Assembly (NCBI RefSeq): GCF_021026095.1
Contig: NZ_JAJNCU010000005.1
Location: 1-64,000, forward strand
Origin: Salinicoccus halitifaciens
GTDB taxonomy: Bacteria > Bacillota > Bacilli > Staphylococcales > Salinicoccaceae
Length of the DNA: 64,000 nucleotides
Direction: 5' to 3'
Part shown: positions 43,230 to 52,807 of the stretch, in pieces
Layout of the letters: each line of letters opens with the position of its first letter
Numbering within the stretch: the stretch's first letter is position 1
The notes under the pieces: model-generated
Databases searched by the model: none
Seen by the model: only the letters and a program-made list of their open reading frames with translations
What the model was told of the DNA's origin: nothing
Position numbers and translations under genes: made by a program

Positions 43230-43258
43230 TTGTCGAAATATTTTGATAATGGTATAAT
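43230..43258 (+). promoter_or_regulatory. Promoter of the M20 peptidase gene
   Basis: TTGTCG (43230-43235) and TATAAT (43253-43258) are separated by 17 bp, about 30 bp before the start codon. Confidence 0.78.
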
Positions 43259-43288
43259 TTTACTGATAAAAGCAAAGGGGGCCTGTCC

Positions 43289-44467
43289 ATGGAGAAGCTA
43301 TTTTCGCATTTGGATACACTTTACGGGGAAATTGTCGAAATCAGACGTCATCTGCACAAGCATCCGGAATTATCGTTTGAAGAAGTCGAGACAGCGAAGT
43401 ATATTGCAGAATATCACAGGAAACTCGGCCACAAAGTGAGGGAGCAGATCGGGGGGAACGGTGTCGTTGCGACTCTAGAAGGGGATCTGAAAGGGCCGAC
43501 CGTCGCCCTCAGGGCGGACTTCGATGCGCTGCCAATCACGGAGGAGAATGATTTTGATTTCAAGTCGGTGCATGAAGGCGTGATGCATGCCTGCGGACAT
43601 GACGGTCATACAGCCACCCTGCTCGGTGTGGCAAAAGCGCTCAACAAATTGAAGAGCGAACTGAAGGGCAATATCGTCTTCATCCATCAGCACGCCGAGG
43701 AACTGCCGCCCGGCGGTGCCAAAGCCATGATTGAAGATGGATGCCTCGACGGTGTCGATGTGATTTTCGGTACACATCTCCAGGCACAGGTCCCGCTGCA
43801 CGAAATCCAATACCGCCCAGATGCACTCCAGGCTTCGGCTGATAGATTTGAAATCACCATCCAGGGGAAAGGCGGCCATGGCGCCGTCCCGGAAGAGACG
43901 AAAGACAGCATATTGATTGCTTCCCAGGTCGTCACGAACCTCCAGCAGATCGTCAGCCGGCGGGTGAGCCCGCTGGATGCCGCAGTCATATCCGTCTGCT
44001 CATTTGATGCCAGAGGTCCGTATAATGTGATAGCCGATACAGCGACCCTCATCGGAACATCCAGGGCGCTGAATGAGGAGGTGCGCACAAAAATCGAAGA
44101 GGAGATCGAGCAGGTGGTCAAAGGGACATGCCTGCTGTCAAATGCTTCATATGAATACAACTATACGAGGGGCTACCCCGTCACGGTGAATCATAAGGAA
44201 GAAGCGGAATTTGTGATGGAAATCGCAAAAGATGTCCCCGGAGTGGAAGAAATCAAGATCACCGAACCTTTCATGGGCGCCGAAGACTACTCTTACTATC
44301 TGCAGAAGGTCAAAGGCACTTACTTCTTCACCGGAGCGAGGCCGAGAGATGCAACAGAGGCCTACCCGCACCACCATCCCAAATTTGATATCGATGAAGA
44401 AGCTCTGTTGATCGCCGCCAAAATCCTGTCAAAATCCGCAGTGGAGTATATGAACAGACATTCATGA
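43289..44467 (+). CDS. M20D-family amidohydrolase (N-acyl-amino-acid type)
   Basis: The protein has 392 residues. Metal-binding landmarks are ADFDALPITE near residue 72, HACGHDGHTATLLG near residue 95 and HQHAEELPPGGAKAMI near residue 132, with a late PFMGAEDYSYY near residue 330. The family removes acyl groups from amino acids or related conjugates (hippurate, N-acetyl-diaminopimelate, indole-acetyl amino acids). The cysteine in ACGHDGH is typical of the M20D branch. AAAGGGGG precedes the ATG at 43289. The natural substrate is unknown. Confidence 0.92.
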   Translation: MEKLFSHLDTLYGEIVEIRRHLHKHPELSFEEVETAKYIAEYHRKLGHKVREQIGGNGVVATLEGDLKGPTVALRADFDALPITEENDFDFKSVHEGVMHACGHDGHTATLLGVAKALNKLKSELKGNIVFIHQHAEELPPGGAKAMIEDGCLDGVDVIFGTHLQAQVPLHEIQYRPDALQASADRFEITIQGKGGHGAVPEETKDSILIASQVVTNLQQIVSRRVSPLDAAVISVCSFDARGPYNVIADTATLIGTSRALNEEVRTKIEEEIEQVVKGTCLLSNASYEYNYTRGYPVTVNHKEEAEFVMEIAKDVPGVEEIKITEPFMGAEDYSYYLQKVKGTYFFTGARPRDATEAYPHHHPKFDIDEEALLIAAKILSKSAVEYMNRHS

Positions 44468-44480
44468 TATCAGACAATAA

Positions 44481-44517
44481 AAAAAATGTACCTCTATCCA
44501 TTAGAGGTACATTTTTT
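44481..44517. terminator. Bidirectional terminator
   Basis: AAAAAATGTACCTCTA and TAGAGGTACATTTTTT form a long perfect stem that serves the M20 gene and the converging transporter gene. Confidence 0.92.
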
Positions 44518-45853
44518 ATATAAAGTACAGAACAACAAGCAGTGCATAACCCGCTGCCCAGATGCCCAGGCTGTACAGAACGTTATGCTTCGGCAACGTG
44601 AATATGCTCCGGTCGGCAAGGCTTGATATCAGCAGGTTGATACCGGTGAACGGTGACAAATTGACCGTCACGCTCCAGTTGAGCAGCAAACCGACGGCGA
44701 TATAATAATGGTCGCTCACATCCATGTCCATGCTGAGCACGGCGAGGGATGCGATCGTGATCGAGATGATCGGATGCACGCTCAGGAAAGCGAGCCCGAT
44801 GATCATCACAGCGAATATCGGGATGAGCAGCAGTACATGATCCACGCCTGCCGCTTCCAGCGCATTGATCAGGAGCGTATCGAAACCGACGACGAGGAGT
44901 GACGTCCCGAATACGCCGGCACTGATGAAGACGAGCAGCTCGTTACCCATCTTCGGTATCCGCTCCTGAGTATAACTCTTCAGCCCCTTCACCACTTTCT
45001 CGACGCCGCCGATGATGGGCGTCCATATGAAGAACAGGATGATCGCAACGAGCGGGATGATGTTGACGATGGCAAAATCGCTGAATACATCAAGTGCGAT
45101 GATCAGTCCGGTCATGCCGACCATTATGACACTGAGTTCGATCAGCCGGCGTTTATTGTAGTAAGCCGGAGGCGATGACGGCATCTCAGGGTATTTATTT
45201 TTATTGAATAAAAACCATTCAGCCGTGATGCTGATCACCGAGAGCGCGAGCCCGTAAGCTGCGATGGTGACCCACTGGACTTCGAAGTACGACAGGACGA
45301 CCGCAATGGAGATGAAGTACGGCGACCAGGCGAATAAGAGCGCAAATCCGCGGTTCAGCGCCGCCATGCGCATCACTTTGTGATCCTTGAACTGCTCCGT
45401 GTCGGTCAGATAGTAGAGTATCGGCAGCGTACCGACATTCAGCACCGCCCCGATGGAAAATGTACCAAGCTTCAAAGCGTTGTAGGACTCCTTCGTACTT
45501 TTAAAAGATGTTTTCATTATCCCCGTGATGTCCTTCAAGTATCTCTGTGATGTGATCGGGATGGACAGGAGCGGCACGAATATGAAAATCATGAGCACCG
45601 CCGTGTTCATCAGGAGCCCTTCAATCACATCATCCACAGTGCCGCCGATGATATATAAAATTACGGCGGTCGCGTTCAGTATGATGACGACCGTGAGCGG
45701 CACCCTGCTCAAGTACGGCAGATAACTGAACAGCGTCAGCGCGGTGAAGATGGCAATCGCGACTTCGATGCCCGGTATATCGACGAATAATGATGTGAGG
45801 AACATGATCCCCATGCCCAGGACGAAAAACGGCCTGAAGAATTTAAATTTCAT
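44516..45853 (-). CDS. Polytopic membrane protein, ion-transporter-like; related to the divergent neighbour
   Basis: The 445-residue protein has about 11 membrane segments. A helix-loop pattern ALNRGFALLFAWSPYFISIAV near residue 165, FLSVHPIISITIASLA near residue 365 and NLSPFTGINLLISSLA near residue 408 suggests an anion/cation carrier of the ion-transporter superfamily (DctM/ArsB-like architecture). I cannot name the family or substrate. The next gene, read in the opposite direction, has the same landmarks at similar places, so the two are probably distant paralogues. The ATG at 45853 follows AAGGAAG. Confidence 0.6.
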   Translation of the reverse strand: MKFKFFRPFFVLGMGIMFLTSLFVDIPGIEVAIAIFTALTLFSYLPYLSRVPLTVVIILNATAVILYIIGGTVDDVIEGLLMNTAVLMIFIFVPLLSIPITSQRYLKDITGIMKTSFKSTKESYNALKLGTFSIGAVLNVGTLPILYYLTDTEQFKDHKVMRMAALNRGFALLFAWSPYFISIAVVLSYFEVQWVTIAAYGLALSVISITAEWFLFNKNKYPEMPSSPPAYYNKRRLIELSVIMVGMTGLIIALDVFSDFAIVNIIPLVAIILFFIWTPIIGGVEKVVKGLKSYTQERIPKMGNELLVFISAGVFGTSLLVVGFDTLLINALEAAGVDHVLLLIPIFAVMIIGLAFLSVHPIISITIASLAVLSMDMDVSDHYYIAVGLLLNWSVTVNLSPFTGINLLISSLADRSIFTLPKHNVLYSLGIWAAGYALLVVLYFI

Positions 45854-45971
45854 ATGTATCTTCCTTAATCAGCTTTTACCCTAATCATATCGCATTTGGA
45901 AGGACAATGGGTCTCAGACAGATGAATTATGACAATTTCATGTCATATTATTTTGGAATAACTGAATCGCT

Positions 45972-46001
45972 TTGGCATAGTCCGTATATCTATCATATAA
46001 T
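45972..46001 (+). promoter_or_regulatory. Promoter of the divergent transporter gene
   Basis: TTGGCA (45972-45977) and TATAAT (45996-46001) are separated by 18 bp. Confidence 0.6.
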
Positions 46002-46045
46002 TAAAGAATATACATCTCACATTCATCGTGAAAGCGGGTTTTACA

Positions 46046-47422
46046 TTGAATATCTTAAATAATCAGGCCCTATTAAGGAACTTCTTTTACATATATGCCA
46101 CTCTGTTCGTCCTATTCCTCATCTATTTCTTCAGCGGTATTGGGGTGCTTGGACAACTCGTGAATTACCTGGCGGCCGGCGTGCTGATCATTTCCTGGCT
46201 CTTCGCCTCAAGGCTCTTTAAAATGATCGGCGGCCTTTTTGTTGCGGCGGGGGCCATTTTCATGCTTACAGCCGGCGGAAGTGTCGGTGAAATCATCAGC
46301 AACACGACAAGCAATCTCCCGCTTCTTTTGTTCTTCAGCCTCCTTCCATGGATCGGTGTGGTCGTAAAAGTCGGAGGGCTGGATCAAAGCGTCACGCAGA
46401 TGATTCAGGATGAGGCAAACAAAGTGGAGAAAATCTACGGCAGAAGTGTCGTGACATCTTACTTTCTGGCAATCTTCCTGAACATATCCGCCATATATAT
46501 CATCCAGAATATACTGCGTGACTTGTTCAAAAATGAGTCGGTCAGCTTCATGAACCAATTCATCATTAAAGCGACACTGCGGGCTTTCGCACTTGCGGTC
46601 ATATGGAGTCCGCTCGAAGTGATCGTCGGCCTTACGGTCGACTCGACGGGTGTCTCCTACTTCACCCTGCTTCCATGGCTGCTTCTGACATCGGTCATCG
46701 TCGGCCTGACCGAGATTCTGCTGACGCGTCGTGAGTTCAAAGGCATGACGATCGACGCGCCATTCGATGAGATCAACAGCAGGGCACTCCGCAGTTCCAT
46801 CATCAAAATGGTGATTCTGCTGGTCAGCTTCCTCGCTGTCGTGATGTTCTTCAACGTGAACTCCGACCTCGATTTCGTCATGACGATCGCTTTGATCATC
46901 CTCCCATTCTCCTTCGCTGCGGCATTTGTAATGAAGCGGCTGCCAATCTTCATGAAGACCGGCTGGAAAACGTGGAAGAACCACAACAACCACATGCAGA
47001 ACTTCTCTGTTTTATTCCTGTCGCTCGGCATCTTCTCCGGCGGCTTCAACAGCAGTGCCGTCCCGGAGATGATGCAGCAGGTCTTCGGTTATGTCGATTC
47101 ATTCCTGATACTGATACTTCTGCTGATCATGGCTGTGATCTACGGCCTCGCCATGATTGGGGTTCATCCGGTCGCGGCGCTCGCAATACTTGCGGAAGTG
47201 CTGGTCCCTGTCCTGACGCCTGAAAATGCACTTTCCATCAGCATTGCCATGGTCGTCTGCGGCATGAGCATATCCGCCGCTGCGCCTTACGGCGTCAACG
47301 CGACCATGACCGCACAGAGCATGGGCATCAATCCATACAGGATCACAAAAATGAATATCGGCTTCTCGATCAGGATGGGCCTCACCGGCATCCTGATTGC
47401 GATGATCGCACTTATGATATAA
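46046..47422 (+). CDS. Polytopic membrane protein, ion-transporter-like; related to the divergent neighbour
   Basis: The protein is about 458 residues with 11 to 12 membrane segments. Landmarks are ATLRAFALAVIWSPLEVIVGL near residue 175, MIGVHPVAALAILAEVL near residue 372 and ISAAAPYGVNATMTAQSMG near residue 412. These align in order with those of the neighbouring minus-strand protein, which supports common ancestry. No ATG fits; TTG at 46046 lies eight bases after AAAGCGGG, while GTG at 46028 is an alternative six codons earlier. The substrate is unknown. A head-to-head pair with 190 bp between suggests joint control. Confidence 0.6.
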   Translation: MNILNNQALLRNFFYIYATLFVLFLIYFFSGIGVLGQLVNYLAAGVLIISWLFASRLFKMIGGLFVAAGAIFMLTAGGSVGEIISNTTSNLPLLLFFSLLPWIGVVVKVGGLDQSVTQMIQDEANKVEKIYGRSVVTSYFLAIFLNISAIYIIQNILRDLFKNESVSFMNQFIIKATLRAFALAVIWSPLEVIVGLTVDSTGVSYFTLLPWLLLTSVIVGLTEILLTRREFKGMTIDAPFDEINSRALRSSIIKMVILLVSFLAVVMFFNVNSDLDFVMTIALIILPFSFAAAFVMKRLPIFMKTGWKTWKNHNNHMQNFSVLFLSLGIFSGGFNSSAVPEMMQQVFGYVDSFLILILLLIMAVIYGLAMIGVHPVAALAILAEVLVPVLTPENALSISIAMVVCGMSISAAAPYGVNATMTAQSMGINPYRITKMNIGFSIRMGLTGILIAMIALMI

Positions 47423-47452
47423 AAAAGAGGAATCCACCGGATTCCTCTTTTC
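47422..47452. terminator. Bidirectional terminator, transporter/ohr
   Basis: AAAGAGGAATCC and GGATTCCTCTTT pair around a short loop, with A-rich and T-rich flanks. Confidence 0.88.
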
Positions 47453-47461
47453 CATTTCTTA

Positions 47462-47887
47462 TTATTTAGTTGTACCTTTCAATTCCACTTCAATACCGTC
47501 GCGGGCCATCTTGGAATACGGGCATAATTTATGCGCATCTTCTACATACTGCTGGGCCTTGTCCGTATCCACGTCTTCAAATTCCACTTCTATCGAAGCA
47601 CCAAGCTTGAAGCTGCCGTCTCCTTCATCTTTCAGGAGTCTGGCGGTCGCTTTGACCACACGGCCGGTGTTTTCAACTCTCGCTTTCTTTAGGACACCAT
47701 CAAGGGCGCTGTTGAAACACGCACTGTATGCTGCCGCGAAAAGTTGTTCCGGGTTCGTCTCTTTCGTGTCTTCCCCGCTCATCTGCTTCGGCTGTTTGAC
47801 ATTCAATGAAAATGACTTGTCTTCGCTGTGTACTTCGCCGTCCCTGCCGCCTGTGTTGATCATCGTTGTCTCATACAAAGGTTCCAT
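47462..47887 (-). CDS. ohr: Organic hydroperoxide resistance protein (Ohr/OsmC family)
   Basis: The protein has 141 residues. The two redox cysteines are in AAYSACFNSAL near residue 58 and HKLCPYSKMARDG near residue 122, the usual Ohr spacing. Ohr uses a thiol pair to reduce fatty-acid and other organic peroxides. The start is the ATG at 47887 after AAAGGAG. No OhrR regulator is adjacent. Confidence 0.93.
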   Translation of the reverse strand: MEPLYETTMINTGGRDGEVHSEDKSFSLNVKQPKQMSGEDTKETNPEQLFAAAYSACFNSALDGVLKKARVENTGRVVKATARLLKDEGDGSFKLGASIEVEFEDVDTDKAQQYVEDAHKLCPYSKMARDGIEVELKGTTK

Positions 47888-47967
47888 CAAAAGCTCAACT
47901 CCTTTTATAGTCTGCCTTCATTCTATTGGAGTTTTATCCGGGTCTCAAATAAATTGAATCCCCTGCT

Positions 47968-49971
47968 TTACGTATAGTACCTCGGCACTGTTTTCTCCCA
48001 CGTTTTATGGAAGCATTCCTCACTGTTGTTGTAGCCAGTCATTTCATTGAAGAGATAGTAATTGTCTGCGTCACAGCTCATGATGCTTTTTGTGACGACT
48101 TCAGTGTCGATATCGTCATCCTTCACAACGACGGTCCAGTCACATTCGACTTTTGCGGATAATGGATCGTTCTCCTTGATCGTATAGACGTTGTGGTTCG
48201 TCGAGCCGTACGTGATGTTGGATTCCGTCAATGTGCGCAGTCCTTCATCGGAGAAGTCATCGAGCACCCATTCGCCCGTAGTGAGCTTCTTGATGACATT
48301 GCGCGTCCTGTAACCTTCCCTCAGAATCTCCTTCTCAAGCGGTGAAGCGGTCTCCGACTGCTCATATTTCAATCGCACTTCCTTGAAGTCGTTGATGACC
48401 GGTAGAAGGAGTGACGAACGGTCGAGGTCGACGGTGAGGTCTGCAAGCTCCGCGTCCGGCCATACCTGCGGCCAGTACGTTGGTGAAATGGAGACTTCGA
48501 TGTTGTGGCCTGCCTCAATCTGGTAGCCGATGACATCAAGCGGTATTTCCACATCGATGTATTCGCCGGCCGGCAGATCTTCAGGAAATTCATGGCTCTT
48601 ATAATGGTTCAGGTTGAGCTGACCTTTTGTCACGAGCGTCTTCTCCCCTGTCGGGTGCACATCGGACACCCTCACATGGAGGTTCGCCTTCGCCTGTTCG
48701 GATTTCACCCGGACTTTTGCGACCGGCTGGCCGACGATATTCGTGGCCTCGTTCTGCGCCGGCAGCATGAATGACGTTGCCAGTGCGTTATCGATGACCT
48801 GGTCATCCGGCAGGTCGCCTTCCTGGCCGAACGGGCAGAATACGCCCGAGTACAGGCCGTGATGCTGGCGGTTGATGAGATTCACCTCACCCGTGAGATC
48901 ATTCAAAATATCCACGGTCTCCGCTTCTTCATCATACAGGTTCAGCCATCTGCCTTCCCTGTAGTCGTAAGTCGTGGCAGGCTTCACGCCGTCCTGCACA
49001 TAGACCAGGAACTCATCCTTATGATTTTCCTGATCGCCTTCATCGGTCATCCAGCGGTCGAGCCATTCGGTGACTTCCTGAAGGTAGCCCATCTGCGGGC
49101 CCGGTATCGCCATATCCGGGAACTCATGCGCCCACGGTCCGACGATGCCCCTTTTCGGCACGTCAAGGTTGTCCATCAGGCGGAACAGCGCATTCGTATA
49201 GCCGTCCGCCCAGCCACCCATAGTTAAGACAGGTATTTTGATGGCACTGTAGTCCTCTCCCACCGAGCCGTGTTTCCAATAGTCATCGCGCGTCTGGTGG
49301 GAGACCCATTCTTCCACGAACGGCGGGGTGTTTTCCATGCGGTCGAGCCACGTGTCATACCAACGCTCACCGACGTATTTTGGAAACGGCGGTCTGCCAT
49401 TATATGCGAACATCGTCGACGCCCACCAGAGCATGTCGGATGCCATCATCGTACCGCCCTTATAATGGACGTCGTCTGCATAACGGTCATCTGTCGAACA
49501 TAAAGTGATGATCGTCTTCAGCGCCTTCGGCTGCAGTGCCGCGAGCTGGAGGCCGTTGAATCCGCCCCATGACTTTCCGATCATCGCAACAGAGCCGTTC
49601 GACCATTCCTGGTTCTCGATCCATGCAATGATATCGAGCGCGTCATCCTGCTCCTGCTTCGGATATTCATCCTCGATGATCCCTTCGGAGTCGCCGGTCC
49701 CCCTGATGTCCACACGGATGGACGTATACCCCATCCCCGCAAAATATTTATGGCGGATTTCATCACGGAGTGCCGTGAATTCATCCTTCCTGTAAGGGAG
49801 GTATTCGAGTACCGCCCCCTTCGTCTTATCCATATTTTTCGGCTGCCACAGTTTCGCTGAAAGCTTAGTGCCGTCGGACATCTCTATCCATGTATGGTGG
49901 ATGATCTCCACTTCATAAGGAAAGTCCGTCCTTTCCTGGATTTTATTATAATCTACGTCGAATACACCCAA
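47968..49971 (-). CDS. CocE/NonD family serine hydrolase
   Basis: The protein has 667 residues. An alpha/beta-hydrolase domain carries the nucleophile motif GKSWGGFNGLQL near residue 132, an aspartate in GGWADGYTNAL near residue 253 and histidine in GPWAHEF near residue 282. A C-terminal jelly-roll domain (roughly residues 340-570) matches the X-Pro peptidase/cocaine-esterase family. Members cleave esters or amides, including acyl-amino acids and cephalosporin or glutaryl groups. No signal peptide is present. TTG at 49971 follows AGGAGGAG and touches the stop of the BCCT transporter gene, so the two are co-translated. The transported and the hydrolysed compound may be the same. Confidence 0.88.
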   Translation of the reverse strand: MGVFDVDYNKIQERTDFPYEVEIIHHTWIEMSDGTKLSAKLWQPKNMDKTKGAVLEYLPYRKDEFTALRDEIRHKYFAGMGYTSIRVDIRGTGDSEGIIEDEYPKQEQDDALDIIAWIENQEWSNGSVAMIGKSWGGFNGLQLAALQPKALKTIITLCSTDDRYADDVHYKGGTMMASDMLWWASTMFAYNGRPPFPKYVGERWYDTWLDRMENTPPFVEEWVSHQTRDDYWKHGSVGEDYSAIKIPVLTMGGWADGYTNALFRLMDNLDVPKRGIVGPWAHEFPDMAIPGPQMGYLQEVTEWLDRWMTDEGDQENHKDEFLVYVQDGVKPATTYDYREGRWLNLYDEEAETVDILNDLTGEVNLINRQHHGLYSGVFCPFGQEGDLPDDQVIDNALATSFMLPAQNEATNIVGQPVAKVRVKSEQAKANLHVRVSDVHPTGEKTLVTKGQLNLNHYKSHEFPEDLPAGEYIDVEIPLDVIGYQIEAGHNIEVSISPTYWPQVWPDAELADLTVDLDRSSLLLPVINDFKEVRLKYEQSETASPLEKEILREGYRTRNVIKKLTTGEWVLDDFSDEGLRTLTESNITYGSTNHNVYTIKENDPLSAKVECDWTVVVKDDDIDTEVVTKSIMSCDADNYYLFNEMTGYNNSEECFHKTWEKTVPRYYT

Positions 49972-51489
49972 TTATTTCTCCTCCTCGTAAATATGTTCGT
50001 CGTTCTTCAGCCATTTCATCAGTGAAATTAACAGCAGAAGATAAATGATGACGACTGGAATCGCAACCACCACGGCCGATGTCTGAACCACATTCAATCC
50101 GCCGATCAGCAGGAGTGAAATGGACAGGAGTGCCATGATAAGTCCCCAAAGGATGGTATGCCATGCCGGCGGCTCAATGCCGTCACCAACTTTAATCGAT
50201 GCGGTCGATGCGAGTATATAGGATGCCGAGTCCAGTGAGGTCGCAAGGAATATGAATCCAAGTATGACGAAAAACAGGATCGCAAAATAGCTCGCAGGCA
50301 GCGTTTGAAGTACATTGATGATGGTCGCTGCGTCCCCGTTTTCAGCCATGCTGCCGGTGACGTCCAGTTCACCCGTCTGCTGCAGGTTCATCGTGTAGCC
50401 GCCGAATACTGCAAAATAAAGCCAGCTGCCGAGTGATCCCCAACCGAGTATATGCAGGATCATGCTCTTCAATGTGCGCCCTTTTGAGATACGCGCAATG
50501 AAAAGTCCCATGAACAGCGCAGTGGCTGCAAACCATGCCCAGTAGAAGACTGTCCATGCCTGCGGGAAGCCGCCTCCGGTGATCGGGTCAGTATAGAAAC
50601 TCATCCTCAGGAAGTTCTGGGCCATGATGCCAAAGCTGTCAGTGAAATATGTCAGTATGAATCCCGTCGGTCCGGCAAGGATGACGAAGATTGCGAGTGC
50701 CAGAGCCAGATAGACGTTCAGGTTACTCAGCCTGCGTATACCTTTATCCAGTCCGAGCGAAGCACTGGTGATGTAAATGATTGCCCAGATGACCATGATG
50801 AAGATGCTGAGTGCAATCGACTGTTCCACGCCGAAAAGGTGGCCGATACCGGCTGAAACCATCGGCACCCCGAGCCCGAGTGATGTACCGAGACCGCCGA
50901 CAAGGCTCCAGATGACGAGGATATCGATGATTTTACCGACGATTCCGTCAGAATACTTGCCGAGTGCCCCTTTGACGGCCTGGCTGACTTTAAGTGATTT
51001 GTTCTGTTTATTATAAAATGAATACGCGATGACGATCGTCGGAAACGCATAGATGCACCATGCGGAAATCCCCCAGTGGAACATGCCGTATGCCACGGCC
51101 CACCCACCTGCAGTGTCGCTGCCCGGTTCGATGCCGAACGGCGGCCCCTGGAAATAATACATCGGTTCGATGATCGACCAGAACATGATGCTCGTACCCA
51201 TGCCGGCACAGAACAGCATCGCCCCGTAACTGAAGTTGTTGAATCTCGGTCTTCCATCCCCCATCTTCACCATTCCGTACCTTCCGAATGAAATCCATAA
51301 CAGTAATATGAAAAGCCCGAAAGTCATGAATTGGAAAATCCAGTCCATCTGGGTGGTGATCTCAGATAAGATAGTATTTAAAAACGGTTCTGCGGATGAC
51401 TGGAAAATGATTAAAAGCACTGTGAGCGTTAACAGCACGACGATAGACGGCCAGAATATCAAATGGTCCAACCTCGCTCTTTCTTTCAT
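49972..51489 (-). CDS. BCCT-family transporter (betaine/carnitine/choline type)
   Basis: The protein has 505 residues and 12 membrane segments. Motifs are GMGTSIMFWSIIEPMYYFQG near residue 90, SLGLDKGIRRLSNLNVY near residue 245 and IARISKGRTLKSM near residue 340. In the substrate helix the pattern FYWAWFAATALFMG keeps the first tryptophan of the aromatic box but not the next two. The ATG at 51489 follows GGAGGG. It is the first gene of a two-gene unit with a large serine hydrolase, which suggests uptake of an ester or amide of a quaternary amine followed by cleavage. That link is inference. Confidence 0.88.
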   Translation of the reverse strand: MKERARLDHLIFWPSIVVLLTLTVLLIIFQSSAEPFLNTILSEITTQMDWIFQFMTFGLFILLLWISFGRYGMVKMGDGRPRFNNFSYGAMLFCAGMGTSIMFWSIIEPMYYFQGPPFGIEPGSDTAGGWAVAYGMFHWGISAWCIYAFPTIVIAYSFYNKQNKSLKVSQAVKGALGKYSDGIVGKIIDILVIWSLVGGLGTSLGLGVPMVSAGIGHLFGVEQSIALSIFIMVIWAIIYITSASLGLDKGIRRLSNLNVYLALALAIFVILAGPTGFILTYFTDSFGIMAQNFLRMSFYTDPITGGGFPQAWTVFYWAWFAATALFMGLFIARISKGRTLKSMILHILGWGSLGSWLYFAVFGGYTMNLQQTGELDVTGSMAENGDAATIINVLQTLPASYFAILFFVILGFIFLATSLDSASYILASTASIKVGDGIEPPAWHTILWGLIMALLSISLLLIGGLNVVQTSAVVVAIPVVIIYLLLLISLMKWLKNDEHIYEEEK

Positions 51490-51719
51490 TGAATCCCTCC
51501 ATAGAATATTTTTTATGTATACCCTGAAATGAATGACTCTGTCATTTTCTTTCAGAAAGCGCACCTAATCAAACTAACATAGATATCAGAAGGATGTAAG
51601 GGTTAAAACCGATTAAAACGCCTTCATGCGGCTTTTTATATGTATTTAACCATACCCCCTCCGGTGAAATAAATGCTTTTATATAAAAGTAAAAAATCTA
51701 TCTCCTCTCCTTTAATGTA

Positions 51720-51750
51720 AAAGATCCCAAAGGCAATGATTGCCTTTGGG
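51720..51750 (-). terminator. Terminator of the M14 carboxypeptidase gene
   Basis: On the minus strand CCCAAAGGCAA and TTGCCTTTGGG pair around a three-base loop and are followed by ATCTTTT. The gap 51565-51725 has no gene. Confidence 0.85.
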
Positions 51751-51766
51751 ACCCTCTCTCCAATTT

Positions 51767-52807
51767 TTATTCAGTTTCCTCTTCGCCTTCAACAAAGCTC
51801 TGCACTTCCAGGGTCTCCCAGAAAGTGATATCCGCTTCATTAATGCCGCCGTACGCTATCGCATTGATTGCAGCTTCCATCGAAACGACACCCTGCTGTA
51901 TCAGGTAGCCGTTACTTTTTTGACCAAGTACCTGATTCGGATTAGAGTGGTCGATCATGCCCCGCATCTCAAAAAGCAGGGTTGCGATGTCATATTCGAC
52001 AGCCAGACCGTTTCTAGCAATGGTATTGGCAGTGCCGCCATTGTACCTTGCCAGCAATCCAAAGCCCCGGTCCTCCACAGCATTATACATCACTGATCCA
52101 AGACGCTGGGACATCTCCCTCACCTCAGGATTCACTGCTTCGTTCGTTGGATACAGGATCGAGCCGGACACCAGCTCTCCGTCAATTCCCGAACGGGCAC
52201 CCTGATGATGGAAATCCACCAGGTAGTCAATGTCGTAAGCCCGAAGCACATTATTATGCAAAGCCAATGTTTCAGGCTGTGATAATGTATTGTGATCGCG
52301 GTTCAGGTCGACGTTATTTGCATTCGCACGCGTTGCGATACCGCCGCCGACATGATCCGAAATATCAAAATTCACGTCGCCCACTGCGCCGTCAGGGTTA
52401 AGCCGCGGAAGAAAGAATACGTTGATTTCCTCTGCAAGTTCCCTATTATGTTTACTGTTGTTTGAAAGCCCCTTAATGACGTCGAGTGCTGCTTCCGTCG
52501 TCATCACTTCATTTCCGTGCTGCTGGGTCAAAAACAAAATGGTCGGGCTGTCCGGGTTGGTGCCGAATTTCACCAGCGGAATGTCCCTGCCCTGCACTGA
52601 CTGTCCAATTATTTCCGTTTCAATGAATTGTGAGCGATCGGCTGCGCGGTGGACTTCTGCCAGTAAATCCTCCTGACTCGTCAACCGTTCACCTTTCACC
52701 GTCTCATTCCCATTGTAGTTTGGTCCCTGGCCTACGGCCTCTGCTGATGAACCAAACACCGGAAATGCCAGCAGGAAAACCAGTATTGCGATAAAGCTTT
52801 TCTTCAT
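51767..52807 (-). CDS. Secreted M14 family zinc carboxypeptidase
   Basis: The protein has 346 residues. A signal peptide (KKSFIAILVFLLAFPVFGSSAEA) ends near residue 24. The zinc motif is HGNE in LTQQHGNEVMTTEAAL near residue 95; VDFHHQG near residue 200 gives the third ligand, and EYDIATLLFEMRG near residue 295 provides the catalytic glutamate region. Chain length and the single M14 domain suit a protein acting outside the cell on peptides or peptidoglycan stem peptides. Start ATG at 52807 follows GAGGAGG. It has no anchor motif, so it is probably released. Confidence 0.9.
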   Translation of the reverse strand: MKKSFIAILVFLLAFPVFGSSAEAVGQGPNYNGNETVKGERLTSQEDLLAEVHRAADRSQFIETEIIGQSVQGRDIPLVKFGTNPDSPTILFLTQQHGNEVMTTEAALDVIKGLSNNSKHNRELAEEINVFFLPRLNPDGAVGDVNFDISDHVGGGIATRANANNVDLNRDHNTLSQPETLALHNNVLRAYDIDYLVDFHHQGARSGIDGELVSGSILYPTNEAVNPEVREMSQRLGSVMYNAVEDRGFGLLARYNGGTANTIARNGLAVEYDIATLLFEMRGMIDHSNPNQVLGQKSNGYLIQQGVVSMEAAINAIAYGGINEADITFWETLEVQSFVEGEEETE

